A stretch of DNA of 26,909 nucleotides. It comes from an uncultured Chlamydiaceae bacterium. GTDB lineage: Bacteria > Chlamydiota > Chlamydiia > Chlamydiales > Parachlamydiaceae. A model generated the notes under the pieces. It worked only from the letters and a program-made list of their open reading frames with translations, was not told where the DNA came from and searched no databases. Location: positions 1 to 26,909 of the forward strand of contig CAMFKA010000002.1 of NCBI GenBank assembly GCA_945957185.1. The letters are read 5' to 3'. A program made the position numbers and the translations under genes. Positions 17,686-24,847 of this stretch are shown one piece after another (within the stretch, counting starts at the first letter, position 1; each line of letters begins with the position of its first letter).

Positions 17686-18159
17686 ATGAAAGAGACTTTT
17701 AAAAAGATTTTAAACGTGTTTGCAGGACTTTTCATTGTCCTCAAATACTTCTTCAAACGCCCGATTACTGTGCAATATCCGGAAGAAAAACGAAAGCTGC
17801 CACTACGCTCACGAGGACGCCACCATCTCACCAAATGGGAGGATGGAAAGGAGCGGTGCGTGGGATGCGAATTGTGCGCTATCGTCTGTCCTGCGCAGGC
17901 AATCTATGTGAAACCTGCTGCAAACGACCCTAAAGACCCCAATTCCCATGGAGAAAGATACGCCTCCGACTTTCAAATCAATATGCTCCGATGCATCTTT
18001 TGCGGTCTCTGCGAGGAGGCTTGCCCGACAGGTGCTATCGTTTTAGGAGATCAATACGAACTTTCAGGTTACTCTAGAGAATCTCTTATCTACACAAAAG
18101 ACATGCTCACAGAAGTCAAACCCGGAGATTCCGGTCGCGATCCGAAAAGGGAGATCTAA
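17686..18159 (+). CDS. nuoI: NADH-quinone oxidoreductase subunit I (two [4Fe-4S] clusters)
   Basis: NuoI is a ferredoxin-like subunit holding clusters N6a and N6b, which pass electrons to N2. Both C-x2-C-x2-C-x3-C motifs are intact: C58, C61, C64, C68 and C103, C106, C109, C113. In the usual cross-over, the fourth cysteine of each motif serves the other cluster. The 157-residue product begins with an amphipathic helix that would lie on the membrane. Confidence 0.97.
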   Translation: MKETFKKILNVFAGLFIVLKYFFKRPITVQYPEEKRKLPLRSRGRHHLTKWEDGKERCVGCELCAIVCPAQAIYVKPAANDPKDPNSHGERYASDFQINMLRCIFCGLCEEACPTGAIVLGDQYELSGYSRESLIYTKDMLTEVKPGDSGRDPKREI

Positions 18160-18160
18160 C

Positions 18161-18673
18161 ATGCCTATTCATTTCACCGAACTATCTCAATGGATTTTTG
18201 GTATTATTTTAGTGTTGTCTTCTCTGGGAATCATCCTGACAAAAAAACCGGTCCACGCATGTTTAAGTTTCCTTCTGACTCTTTTAACGCTCGCAGTGTT
18301 CTACTTCGAACTTTCGGCTCCATTTATTGCTGTGATGCAGATTTTGATCTATGCCGGAGCTATTTTAGTCATCTTCATGTTCGTCATTGTCCTCTTTCAA
18401 GACTCCTATCTGCAAATTCATAAACATCTGCCGCAAAGCTCTCCTCCTCTACTCGTTGTTGCATCTTCAGCACTACTCATCTCTTTCTTTGTTTTGGGAG
18501 GGGAACTATTGAGCTTCAAACCGAAAAATCCTAAACTCCCTGCCGATTTTGGATCTGTGGAACATCTGGGACACGCCTTATATGTCGACTTCTTTTTTCC
18601 TTTTGAAGGGGTCATCTTACTTTTTTTAATTGCAGTTGTCGGCGCGTTGTATATCGCGAAGAAGGTGAAATAA
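18161..18673 (+). CDS. nuoJ: NADH-quinone oxidoreductase subunit J
   Basis: NuoJ is a membrane subunit with about five helices, including the pi-bulged helix 3 region seen here as QILIYAGAILVIFMFVIVL (around residues 60-78). That region links the quinone site to the antiporter-like subunits. At 170 residues it is near the usual length (184 in E. coli). It starts 1 nt after nuoI and ends directly against the nuoK ATG. Confidence 0.94.
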   Translation: MPIHFTELSQWIFGIILVLSSLGIILTKKPVHACLSFLLTLLTLAVFYFELSAPFIAVMQILIYAGAILVIFMFVIVLFQDSYLQIHKHLPQSSPPLLVVASSALLISFFVLGGELLSFKPKNPKLPADFGSVEHLGHALYVDFFFPFEGVILLFLIAVVGALYIAKKVK

Positions 18674-18973
18674 ATGGAAAGTTCTGTCTACCTCTATATC
18701 AGCATGGCGATGTTTGTCATTGGTGCACTAGGAGTGATTTTAAAGCGCAATACATTAATTCTATTTCTGTCGATAGAACTGATGCTTAATGCTGCAAATC
18801 TCCTTTTTGTCGGGTTTTCCGACCATTGGGGTAACTTGACCGGGCAAGTTTGGGTGTTTTTCGTACTTTTAGTGGCAGCTGCTGAGGCTGCTGTCGGAGT
18901 CGCCATTGCCATCAATTTATTTCGTTCGAAGCAAATTGTAGATGTCGATCAATATAACGATTTGAGAGGATAA
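18674..18973 (+). CDS. nuoK: NADH-quinone oxidoreductase subunit K
   Basis: NuoK is a small three-helix membrane subunit related to MrpC. The two buried glutamates needed for proton movement are present as E35 (FLSIELMLNA) and E71 (VAAAEAAVG). Its 99 residues match the usual 100. Its ATG follows the nuoJ stop with no gap, and nuoL begins 1 nt after its own stop. Confidence 0.96.
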   Translation: MESSVYLYISMAMFVIGALGVILKRNTLILFLSIELMLNAANLLFVGFSDHWGNLTGQVWVFFVLLVAAAEAAVGVAIAINLFRSKQIVDVDQYNDLRG

Positions 18974-18974
18974 A

Positions 18975-20846
18975 ATGCTCTATACACTCTGTTTTGGACT
19001 GTTCATTCCCTTAGTCGGATTCCTTATTCTAATGGGAACATCGTCATTCATCAGTCGCCGTTGTGCCGGTTTGGTAGCGTGTGGAGCTCTTCTTTTGTCA
19101 TTCCTCTCATTTCTATCGATTCTTTACGCATTTATATTCCAAGGGTTCTCTCCTCAGCATTACACCCTTTTCGATTGGATTTCGATAGAAGAGATCAAAG
19201 CAAACTTTAAGTTAAGCATAGATCAACTCTCTCTCCTTATGACCTTGATTATCACCGGAATCGGATTCCTTATTCACGTCTACTCCTGTGGCTATATGGA
19301 TCATGAAAATGACTACGCCAGATTTTTTGCCTGCATGAACTTCTTTGTTTTTGCTATGCTTCTGCTAGTACTAGCGGGCGATCTCCTACTCGTATTTGTG
19401 GGTTGGGAAGGGGTTGGTTTAGCTTCCTACCTTCTCATCGGTTTCTACTATAAACGCCCCTCTGCGGCGACTGCAGCCACCAAAGCTTTCGTTGTCAACC
19501 GCATTGGCGATGCAGGTTTTTTGGTGGGACTGCTGTTCATTTTTCTCATATTCGGCACTTCCGATATCTCCACAATCAACATGAACGGCGCAAGTGAGTT
19601 GACTATTAATTCTCCTATCATCATTGCCATCACGCTACTTCTATTTATTGGAGCTACCGGAAAATCTGCACAAATCCCCTTACACACATGGCTGGCCGAT
19701 GCTATGGAAGGCCCCACTCCAGTGTCTGCCCTCATCCACGCGGCGACAATGGTCACGGCAGGGGTTTATCTCATTGTCAGAATGCACCCTATTTTCTTAT
19801 TGGCACCGTTTACACTACAAATCATCGGCATTGTAGGCGCGATAACGTCCCTTTTTGCTGCATTGTGTGCACTTGGACAAACCGATTTAAAACGTGTTCT
19901 AGCTTATTCAACCATGAGCCAACTAGGCCTCATGTTTCTTGCCTGTGGCGCCGGAGCCTTCTATGCTGCTATGTTCCACCTGACTACCCACGCATTCATG
20001 AAATCGCTGCTCTTTCTTTCAGCAGGAAACGTCGTCCACATGACAGGCGGTGAAACTAATATGCTCAAGCTTGGAGGGCTTTCCCAAAAATTTACAACGA
20101 CGCATTGGCTATTTTTAATCGGCGTGTTGGCAATGGCAGGGATCCCCCCCTTTGCAGCGTTTTTCAGCAAAGACTTGATTTTAGAACAAGAGTACTTGGC
20201 AGGATTCCCGTTTCTCTTTTACATCGGACTAGCAGCGTCCATTTTAACCGGCGTCTACCTCATCCGCGCTTACATTTTAACATTTTGGGGTTCCTCTCAT
20301 ACACAACCGGCCCTCTATCATCAAATTACAGAAGCTCCCCGCATCATGCTGCTGCCGCTGTTCGTACTCGCTTTTCTTTGTATTTTTGGAGGCTTTATCG
20401 GAGCCGACATCGAAGGGCAGCCCATTCTGCAACACTTCCTCGTGAATATTGGGCTCTCGCCATCAGAAATCGAACTCAGCCACGGCTTTGACTCCTCCCT
20501 TGAAACATGGTTAGCAATATTGGGAGCCTTTGCAGGGGTACTTGCAACAGCTTACGCTTACTACAAATACCCCAAAAGTTTGGGTGAATCTCTACCTGTA
20601 TTAAATAAAGGTTTTTATGTTGATGCCATCTACAATTGGGTCTTTGTCAATCCTTTAAAGTCTACTGCCGAGACGATCGATGTCACGATAGAACCAAAAG
20701 TCATCGAACACCCCATTAATTTTTTTGGCCGCTGGACAATGAACATCGCAGCCTGGTTGCAGGGATTTCAGAGCGGACAAATTCGTTCCTATATCGCTTG
20801 GATGATTATAGGACTCTTTTTACTAATTTCATCCATCGCCTTTTGA
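18975..20846 (+). CDS. nuoL: NADH-quinone oxidoreductase subunit L (proton-pumping, distal)
   Basis: NuoL is the distal antiporter-like proton pump of complex I. At 623 residues it is full length (613 in E. coli), with about 16 hydrophobic segments including the C-terminal lateral helix and its anchor. The key glutamate of helix 5 is E145 (FVGWEGVGLASYLLIGF), and the helix 7 and 8 blocks read GKSAQIPLHTWLADAMEGPTPVSALIHAATMV. The final ~100 residues, from KGFYVDAIYNW on, form the lateral helix and last anchor. Its stop overlaps the GAGGAG ribosome site for nuoM. Confidence 0.97.
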   Translation: MLYTLCFGLFIPLVGFLILMGTSSFISRRCAGLVACGALLLSFLSFLSILYAFIFQGFSPQHYTLFDWISIEEIKANFKLSIDQLSLLMTLIITGIGFLIHVYSCGYMDHENDYARFFACMNFFVFAMLLLVLAGDLLLVFVGWEGVGLASYLLIGFYYKRPSAATAATKAFVVNRIGDAGFLVGLLFIFLIFGTSDISTINMNGASELTINSPIIIAITLLLFIGATGKSAQIPLHTWLADAMEGPTPVSALIHAATMVTAGVYLIVRMHPIFLLAPFTLQIIGIVGAITSLFAALCALGQTDLKRVLAYSTMSQLGLMFLACGAGAFYAAMFHLTTHAFMKSLLFLSAGNVVHMTGGETNMLKLGGLSQKFTTTHWLFLIGVLAMAGIPPFAAFFSKDLILEQEYLAGFPFLFYIGLAASILTGVYLIRAYILTFWGSSHTQPALYHQITEAPRIMLLPLFVLAFLCIFGGFIGADIEGQPILQHFLVNIGLSPSEIELSHGFDSSLETWLAILGAFAGVLATAYAYYKYPKSLGESLPVLNKGFYVDAIYNWVFVNPLKSTAETIDVTIEPKVIEHPINFFGRWTMNIAAWLQGFQSGQIRSYIAWMIIGLFLLISSIAF

Positions 20847-20855
20847 GGAGTCGCA

Positions 20856-22325
20856 ATGCCTATTCTTTTGTTTCTATTCTTCATCCCCCTCGCTTCGATT
20901 TTACTGATCCTGCTTATCCCTAACACTCTGACACGAGTATTAAAATGGGTGACCGTAGCCCTCAGCTTAATTCCGCTTGTTACCATGCTCTCTCAACACG
21001 CTCAACTGACTCACGCCCACTTTGACTTCCCCTGGCTCCCTCAACTTCATATCCACTTCTCCCTTAGCGCAGACCCGATCAGCATTGTTTTCCTCTACTT
21101 AACAGCCATTTTGCTGCCGATCATCCTCATTGTGACATGCCCCGACAAACTCACCCACCACAAATTGTTTTATTCGCTAATGCTGCTGTTAGAGTCCCTT
21201 CTCATCGGATTTTTCACTTCACGCGACCTTGTCTTCTTCACTCTATTTTACGAAGCGATGCTCATCCCCGTTTACATCATTATCGTCCAGTGGGGTAGCG
21301 AGCGTCGACAAATCGCCGGACTCAAATTCCTCACCTACATGATCGCCGGGTCAGCATTGCTGGTTGCAGCGGTTTTAGGATTATACTTTCAGGCGCTCCC
21401 TTCCACAGGAGGATCGTTCGATCTCACTACTCTCTCGAAATATTCCGAATACTCTCCACATGCCGCATGGTTATGTGGGATTTTCTTTTTAGCCTTTGCA
21501 GTGAAAACGCCGCTATTCCCCTTTCACGCTTGGTTGCCCGATGCGTATAGTGAAGCATCCACAGCCGGCTCGATGCTGCTGGCTGGCTTACTATCGAAAG
21601 CAGGGATTTATGGATTCATACGGATAGGCATCGAATTATTTCCCCACACGATGCACCAGTGGTCGCCCTATCTGCTGATTTTAGCAATTGTAGGAGTCTT
21701 TTATGGAGCCTTTGCTGCGTGGCAACAAACCGACTACAAACGTTTAATTGCATTCTCAAGCTTCTCTCATGTGAATTTTATTTTGGCAGGAATTTTTGCA
21801 TGGAGTGCTACAGCCGAAAGCGGAGCTGTTTTACAAGCGTTCAACCATGGCGTGACCATTGTCGCACTGTTTTTAGTTGCCGGTTGGTTAGAAGAGAGAG
21901 CTCCTAAACACCCTCACCGTTCCCTACAGCTTGGTGGATTAGCTCAATTCCTTCCCAAGCTATGCTGGTTAACACTATTTTTTGTGCTCGCTTCCGTTGC
22001 ACTTCCGGGGCTCAACAACTTTGTCGGTGAAATCATGATCCTGTTTGGACTCTTCCAAGTGCACCCTTGGGTTGCGCCTATCCTTGCATTAAGCGTTATC
22101 TTTTCTGTGGTGTACATGCTTAGATGGATGCAAAGCGTCTATTTCGGAACTCCTACCATCACAACGACTGGCTTGCAAGATATTTCGTGGAGACAAATTC
22201 TTGTCAGCACGCCACTCATTTTTCTAATTCTTACTTTAGGAATTTACCCAAAACCCCTTTTGGAAGTGATCCAACCCGGAGTTGCCAAAATTTTTACATC
22301 TGAAAAACGGGAGCTGAACAAATGA
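20856..22325 (+). CDS. nuoM: NADH-quinone oxidoreductase subunit M (proton-pumping)
   Basis: NuoM is an antiporter-like proton pump in the membrane arm. The 489-residue product has about 14 hydrophobic segments. E133 lies in FYEAMLIPVYIIIVQWG, the lysine of helix 7 is in AVKTPLFPFHAWLPDAYSEAST, and QTDYKRLIAFSSFSHVNF is the usual helix 9-10 region. A GAGGAG site is 6 nt or so before the ATG. The stop overlaps nuoN as ATGA. Confidence 0.97.
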   Translation: MPILLFLFFIPLASILLILLIPNTLTRVLKWVTVALSLIPLVTMLSQHAQLTHAHFDFPWLPQLHIHFSLSADPISIVFLYLTAILLPIILIVTCPDKLTHHKLFYSLMLLLESLLIGFFTSRDLVFFTLFYEAMLIPVYIIIVQWGSERRQIAGLKFLTYMIAGSALLVAAVLGLYFQALPSTGGSFDLTTLSKYSEYSPHAAWLCGIFFLAFAVKTPLFPFHAWLPDAYSEASTAGSMLLAGLLSKAGIYGFIRIGIELFPHTMHQWSPYLLILAIVGVFYGAFAAWQQTDYKRLIAFSSFSHVNFILAGIFAWSATAESGAVLQAFNHGVTIVALFLVAGWLEERAPKHPHRSLQLGGLAQFLPKLCWLTLFFVLASVALPGLNNFVGEIMILFGLFQVHPWVAPILALSVIFSVVYMLRWMQSVYFGTPTITTTGLQDISWRQILVSTPLIFLILTLGIYPKPLLEVIQPGVAKIFTSEKRELNK

Positions 22326-23752
22326 ACCCTTCTCTTCACCTTATCGACTTTGCTGCATTAAGTCCCCTGCTGATATTGCTTGTAGGAGCTTTATGTATTT
22401 TATTGGCTGAAGCATTTTTGGGAAGCAAACGAGAAAACAACGCACAAAACATCTTTTTACAAGTCCTCATGTACCTGACGTTAGCGTCAGCATTAGTCGC
22501 TAATCATCTAGCACCTACAAGTGATAATTCTCTTCTGACCCCGTGGATCAGCTTTACAGCTGTATCCAACAAATTTTCTCAAGTGTTCTTATGGATAGGT
22601 TTGGCAACAACACTGTTGATTGACGCTTTTTTAAGACGGTTCGAAGCCACTCGTGGGGAGTTTTACTTTCTACTTCTCGCTTCTATCTTCGGTTTGTTGC
22701 TTATTGCATTGTCCAACGATTTTCTTACTCTCTTTCTTGGACTCGAGACTTTGTCCATCTCCCTCTACATCCTTTGTAACTACATGAAACAATGGAAAAT
22801 CTCTCAAGAGTCCGCAATCAAATTTTTCCTTACCGGTTCAATCGCTGCTGCAATACTACTCTATGGAATTGCTTTGATCTACGGAGCATTAGGGACAACA
22901 CGATTCGACATTCTACTTGCAAAATTTCAAAAACTGCCGTCTGGTTCGGAGAAATTGCTGTTTCAATCCGGAATTGCTCTTGTCACATTAGGGTTGTGCT
23001 TTAAAGCTGCAATAGTTCCGTTTCATCAATGGGCTCCGGATGTCTACGCAGGAGCAACCAACCCCGTCACCGCTTTCCTAGCAGTCGGTTCTAAAGCCGG
23101 AGCTTTTGCCGCTTTCATTCAAGTGTTTTTGATTGCACTGCCCGGATACGACACGACATGGAACATCACCATGGCATTTTTTATAGCGCTCACTCTTCTA
23201 TATGCCAATTATGTCGCCCTGAAACAAACGGAACTGCGACGATTTATTGCCTACTCGGGGATCTCTCACGCAGGCTTTCTGCTCATTCCTTTCGTTGCGG
23301 GAACTCCCGAAGCAATTCCTTCCGTGATATTCTATCTGATTGTTTATGCGATTGCGACTTTCGGAGTTTTTGCTGTGATGAGTTATCTAGATACGCAAAG
23401 CGTCGGCCCTCGATTCGACGATTTACGAGGTCTTTTTGCAAGGTCGCCTCTTTCTGCAGCAGTATTAACACTTTGCTTGTTGACATTGGGAGGAATCCCT
23501 CCTACAGCAGGATTTATAGCTAAATTTTTAATTTTCAAAATCGCCTTTGAGGCAGGATACATTCCTTTAGTGATTGTCGCTTTGTTAACGACGATCTTAT
23601 CGGCCTACTACTATTTACGAGTCGTAGCCCTTTTGTTTGCAAGCGGCCAGGTCGAAGAGAAACAGCCATCGAAATTGTACTCGGCTGTAATCGTTGGCGC
23701 CGTTGCGTGTGCGGGGATTATCTTGTTGTCTCTTTACCCCCGACTCCCTTGA
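22322..23752 (+). CDS. nuoN: NADH-quinone oxidoreductase subunit N (proton-pumping)
   Basis: NuoN is the antiporter-like proton pump nearest the peripheral arm. The 476-residue product (485 in E. coli) has about 14 hydrophobic segments, the helix 5 glutamate in FLGLETLSISLYIL, the helix 7 lysine in FKAAIVPFHQWAPDVYAGATNPVTAF, and QTELRRFIAYSGISHAGF. It closes the operon. Its TGA (23750-23752) is directly followed by the first base of a 55-bp inverted-repeat arm. The last residues (LYPRLP) could therefore have been trimmed or replaced by an insertion, though the conserved core is intact. Confidence 0.96.
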   Translation: MNPSLHLIDFAALSPLLILLVGALCILLAEAFLGSKRENNAQNIFLQVLMYLTLASALVANHLAPTSDNSLLTPWISFTAVSNKFSQVFLWIGLATTLLIDAFLRRFEATRGEFYFLLLASIFGLLLIALSNDFLTLFLGLETLSISLYILCNYMKQWKISQESAIKFFLTGSIAAAILLYGIALIYGALGTTRFDILLAKFQKLPSGSEKLLFQSGIALVTLGLCFKAAIVPFHQWAPDVYAGATNPVTAFLAVGSKAGAFAAFIQVFLIALPGYDTTWNITMAFFIALTLLYANYVALKQTELRRFIAYSGISHAGFLLIPFVAGTPEAIPSVIFYLIVYAIATFGVFAVMSYLDTQSVGPRFDDLRGLFARSPLSAAVLTLCLLTLGGIPPTAGFIAKFLIFKIAFEAGYIPLVIVALLTTILSAYYYLRVVALLFASGQVEEKQPSKLYSAVIVGAVACAGIILLSLYPRLP

Positions 23753-23807
23753 TTCAAGGAACAATAGCAAGGTAACGCGGAGACGCGGGGACGCAGGGAC
23801 GCGGAGA
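23753..23807 (+). repeat. Left outer inverted-repeat arm (55 bp)
   Basis: It begins TTCAAGGAACAATAGCAAGG and continues into four 8-bp units. It matches the reverse complement of 24713-24767 at 53 of 55 positions, differing only at 23763 (A against G) and 23773 (T against C). A weaker A+T-rich similarity (TATAAAAT with nearby bases) continues about 25 bp inward on both sides. The arm cannot fold on itself; pairing would be with the other arm. Confidence 0.92.
23775..23806 (+). repeat. Four tandem 8-bp units, ACGCRGRG
   Basis: The units read ACGCGGAG, ACGCGGGG, ACGCAGGG and ACGCGGAG in unbroken tandem, followed by A. The first and last are identical. The array is inside the left outer arm and is purine-rich on this strand apart from the two C in each unit. 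Confidence 0.9.
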
Positions 23808-23926
23808 TGAATTCTATAAAATATAGTAAACAAAAAAAATGAAAAAGCGACTCTGCTTTATTTTCGGAGCGCGTTAACGCGACTAATTTTATAGCCCACT
23901 GCGACGACCGTTGTACAAAGCTGTGG

Positions 23927-23968
23927 GGAAGTCTAAACTATAACCAAAGAGCTCTTTGGAGCAACTGA
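23927..23968 (+). repeat. Left copy of the inner inverted repeat (42 bp)
   Basis: This stretch matches the reverse complement of 24606-24647 at 34 of 42 positions with no gaps. Shared blocks are TCTAAA, ATAAC, AAAGAGCTCTT, GAGC and ACTGA. It is 119 bp inside the outer arm here but only 65 bp on the right, so the two halves have since gained or lost sequence. Confidence 0.75.
23944..23959. repeat. Perfect 16-bp palindrome CCAAAGAGCTCTTTGG
   Basis: A self-complementary site centred on GAGCTC within the left inner repeat. The right copy keeps the core AAGAGCTCTT (24618-24627) but not the outer bases. It could be a protein-binding site or part of a structured RNA. Confidence 0.7.
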
Positions 23969-24051
23969 ATAATCATCAATTAAGTAAAAGAGATTCGTGG
24001 ATATAACCTAAACTACTCACACAATGAATTCTGTAAATTTCTAAATCGTTT

Positions 24052-24080
24052 TTTAGCAAACAGAGACATCGATTGCTAAA
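24052..24080 (+). other. Hairpin or operator just upstream of the orphan-gene promoter
   Basis: TTTAGCAA (24052-24059) and TTGCTAAA (24073-24080) are perfect 8-bp inverted arms around 13 nt, ending 6 bp before the -35 box at 24087. It is followed by TTTTC, so it could be a weak terminator shielding the orphan gene from read-through, or an operator. Confidence 0.4.
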
Positions 24081-24086
24081 TTTTCA

Positions 24087-24115
24087 TTGAACATTAATAA
24101 ACATTATTTTATAGT
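24087..24115 (+). promoter_or_regulatory. Sigma-70-like promoter of the orphan gene
   Basis: TTGAAC (24087-24092, four of six) is followed by 17 bp and TATAGT (24110-24115, five of six). Transcription near 24122 would leave a leader of about 17 nt containing the AAAAAGGAG ribosome site. The correct spacing directly ahead of a good ribosome site supports real expression. Confidence 0.6.
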
Positions 24116-24138
24116 CACAAGCACCAAAAAGGAGTGCA

Positions 24139-24549
24139 ATGTATCAACCCCCTAACCATAACCAAAAGGGAAAAATGACATTATTAGAAATATTAATTAA
24201 AGAAAGAAACTTTAATTGGCCTAAACGTGTAGCTGAAACTGCACAAAAACTCACTGGAATGGGAGCTCTTTATAGCAGTGGCTTTCGATTAGCACTCAGT
24301 GAACTTATCGATAATGAACTCGAAGAACGATGTTTACTTTACGTGAATCATCACACAGAAGGTTCACCACTGCTTCACGATTTTTTTGCATCCGAAGCAG
24401 ATCGTTTAACATGTGCAGTGAACAACCGATTCGGAATCAAAATTCCAATAACAGAAAGACGAAAAATTATTCTTGAAAAATACGAAGAAATATTTTTTTC
24501 GATACAACAAAATAACAAACCGAAAGAACCTATTGGATTTCGACCATAA
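24139..24549 (+). CDS. Hypothetical protein, orphan gene of the cassette
   Basis: A 136-residue protein of no family I recognise. It looks soluble, with no signal peptide or membrane segment, and is probably mostly helical, with charged stretches such as ELIDNELEERC (about residues 56-66) and ERRKIILEKYEEIF (about 106-119). Codon use is more A+T-rich than in the flanking genes. The ATG at 24139 has AAAAAGGAG ending 4 nt upstream. A second in-frame ATG at 24175 (residue 13) also has a GGGA site, so the protein may be 124 residues. It is the only gene between the inverted-repeat arms, has its own promoter, and is followed by a long-stemmed hairpin. Its promoter, ribosome site and open frame argue for a real gene; function is unknown. 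Confidence 0.65.
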   Translation: MYQPPNHNQKGKMTLLEILIKERNFNWPKRVAETAQKLTGMGALYSSGFRLALSELIDNELEERCLLYVNHHTEGSPLLHDFFASEADRLTCAVNNRFGIKIPITERRKIILEKYEEIFFSIQQNNKPKEPIGFRP

Positions 24550-24560
24550 AACCCTGACAT

Positions 24561-24633
24561 TAACAAAAGAGCTTTTAGATCAAATGACAAGCCAATTTAA
24601 AGCCCTCAGTCGCTCTGAAGAGCTCTTTTGTTA
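24561..24633 (+). terminator. Long-loop hairpin after the orphan gene, possible terminator
   Basis: TAACAAAAGAGCT (24561-24573) and AGCTCTTTTGTTA (24621-24633) are perfect 13-bp inverted arms separated by 47 nt. The left arm starts 11 nt after the gene's stop codon; the right arm lies in the inner repeat. There is no T-run after the stem, so it is not a standard intrinsic terminator. It may protect the transcript's 3' end instead. Confidence 0.4.
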
Positions 24634-24647
24634 TGATTTAGACAACC
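24606..24647 (-). repeat. Right copy of the inner inverted repeat (42 bp)
   Basis: The reverse complement of this stretch matches 23927-23968 at 34 of 42 positions. Read on the minus strand, both copies end with TGA in the same frame. The differences fall mainly at first codon positions (five of eight), so they do not suggest selection on a protein. Confidence 0.75.
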
Positions 24648-24712
24648 CTTAGCTCCACAATAAATGGAACGTGTTGTCACTCTATTATTTATCAAATTTT
24701 ATAAAGAAATTT

Positions 24713-24767
24713 TCTCCGCGTCCCTGCGTCCCCGCGTCTCCGCGTTGCCTTGCTATCGTTCCTTGAA
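24713..24767 (-). repeat. Right outer inverted-repeat arm (55 bp)
   Basis: Read on the minus strand from 24767 it begins TTCAAGGAACGATAGCAAGG and repeats the left arm with two substitutions. It contains the same four 8-bp units (24714-24745). Comparing the bases just outside the two arms, I see no clear target-site duplication. Confidence 0.92.
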
Positions 24768-24847
24768 GATTGATTTTTAATAATTTAAACAAGGATATGA
24801 ATTAGGTTGATGCGTTCATCGTCCCCGGTCTATCGTGCATACCCCTA

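Larger units (their letters stand above)
23808..24138. other. Non-coding left interior of the cassette
   Basis: About 330 bp with no convincing gene. It holds an A+T-rich continuation of the outer arm, a weak hairpin (AAAGC at 23844-23848 with GCTTT at 23855-23859, then ATTTTC) that could help end nuo transcription, and a 12-bp palindrome CGCGTTAACGCG at 23870-23881. It also contains the left inner repeat copy, an 8-bp-stem hairpin at 24052-24080 and the orphan-gene promoter. A frame without stops runs about 42 codons to the TGA at 23966-23968 but has no start codon. Confidence 0.6.
23753..24767. mobile_element. Candidate inverted-repeat-bounded cassette with one orphan gene
   Basis: A 1,015-bp segment is bounded by arms 23753-23807 and 24713-24767. 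The arms are reverse complements at 53 of 55 positions. Inside lie a second, diverged inverted pair (23927-23968 with 24606-24647, 34 of 42 identical), several GAGCTC-centred palindromes, a promoter and one 136-residue orphan gene. The interior is clearly more A+T-rich than its neighbours, whereas the arms are G+C-rich. No transposase, integrase or clear target duplication is visible. It could be a non-autonomous mobile element (MITE-like) carrying a gene, or a gene caught between two inverted copies of a genome repeat. Mobility is inference; the repeat structure is seen directly. Confidence 0.5.

Noticed and set aside
23775..23806. CRISPR-like array
   Set aside because: The 8-bp units are in direct tandem without spacers, and no cas gene is present.
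23839..23877. Short open frame starting MKKRLCFIFGAR inside the cassette
   Set aside because: It is only 12 codons, has no ribosome binding site and lies upstream of the mapped promoter signal. It looks like a leader peptide but nothing supports translation.
23842..23968. Stop-to-stop frame of about 42 codons ending in the left inner repeat
   Set aside because: It has no ATG, GTG or TTG start. Comparison with the right copy shows changes at first rather than third codon positions, so it is not convincing as a gene or gene remnant.
23745..24775. Target-site duplication flanking the outer arms
   Set aside because: The bases outside the arms share only a short TTGA/GATT-like similarity that does not line up at equal distance from both arms, so no duplication is claimed.
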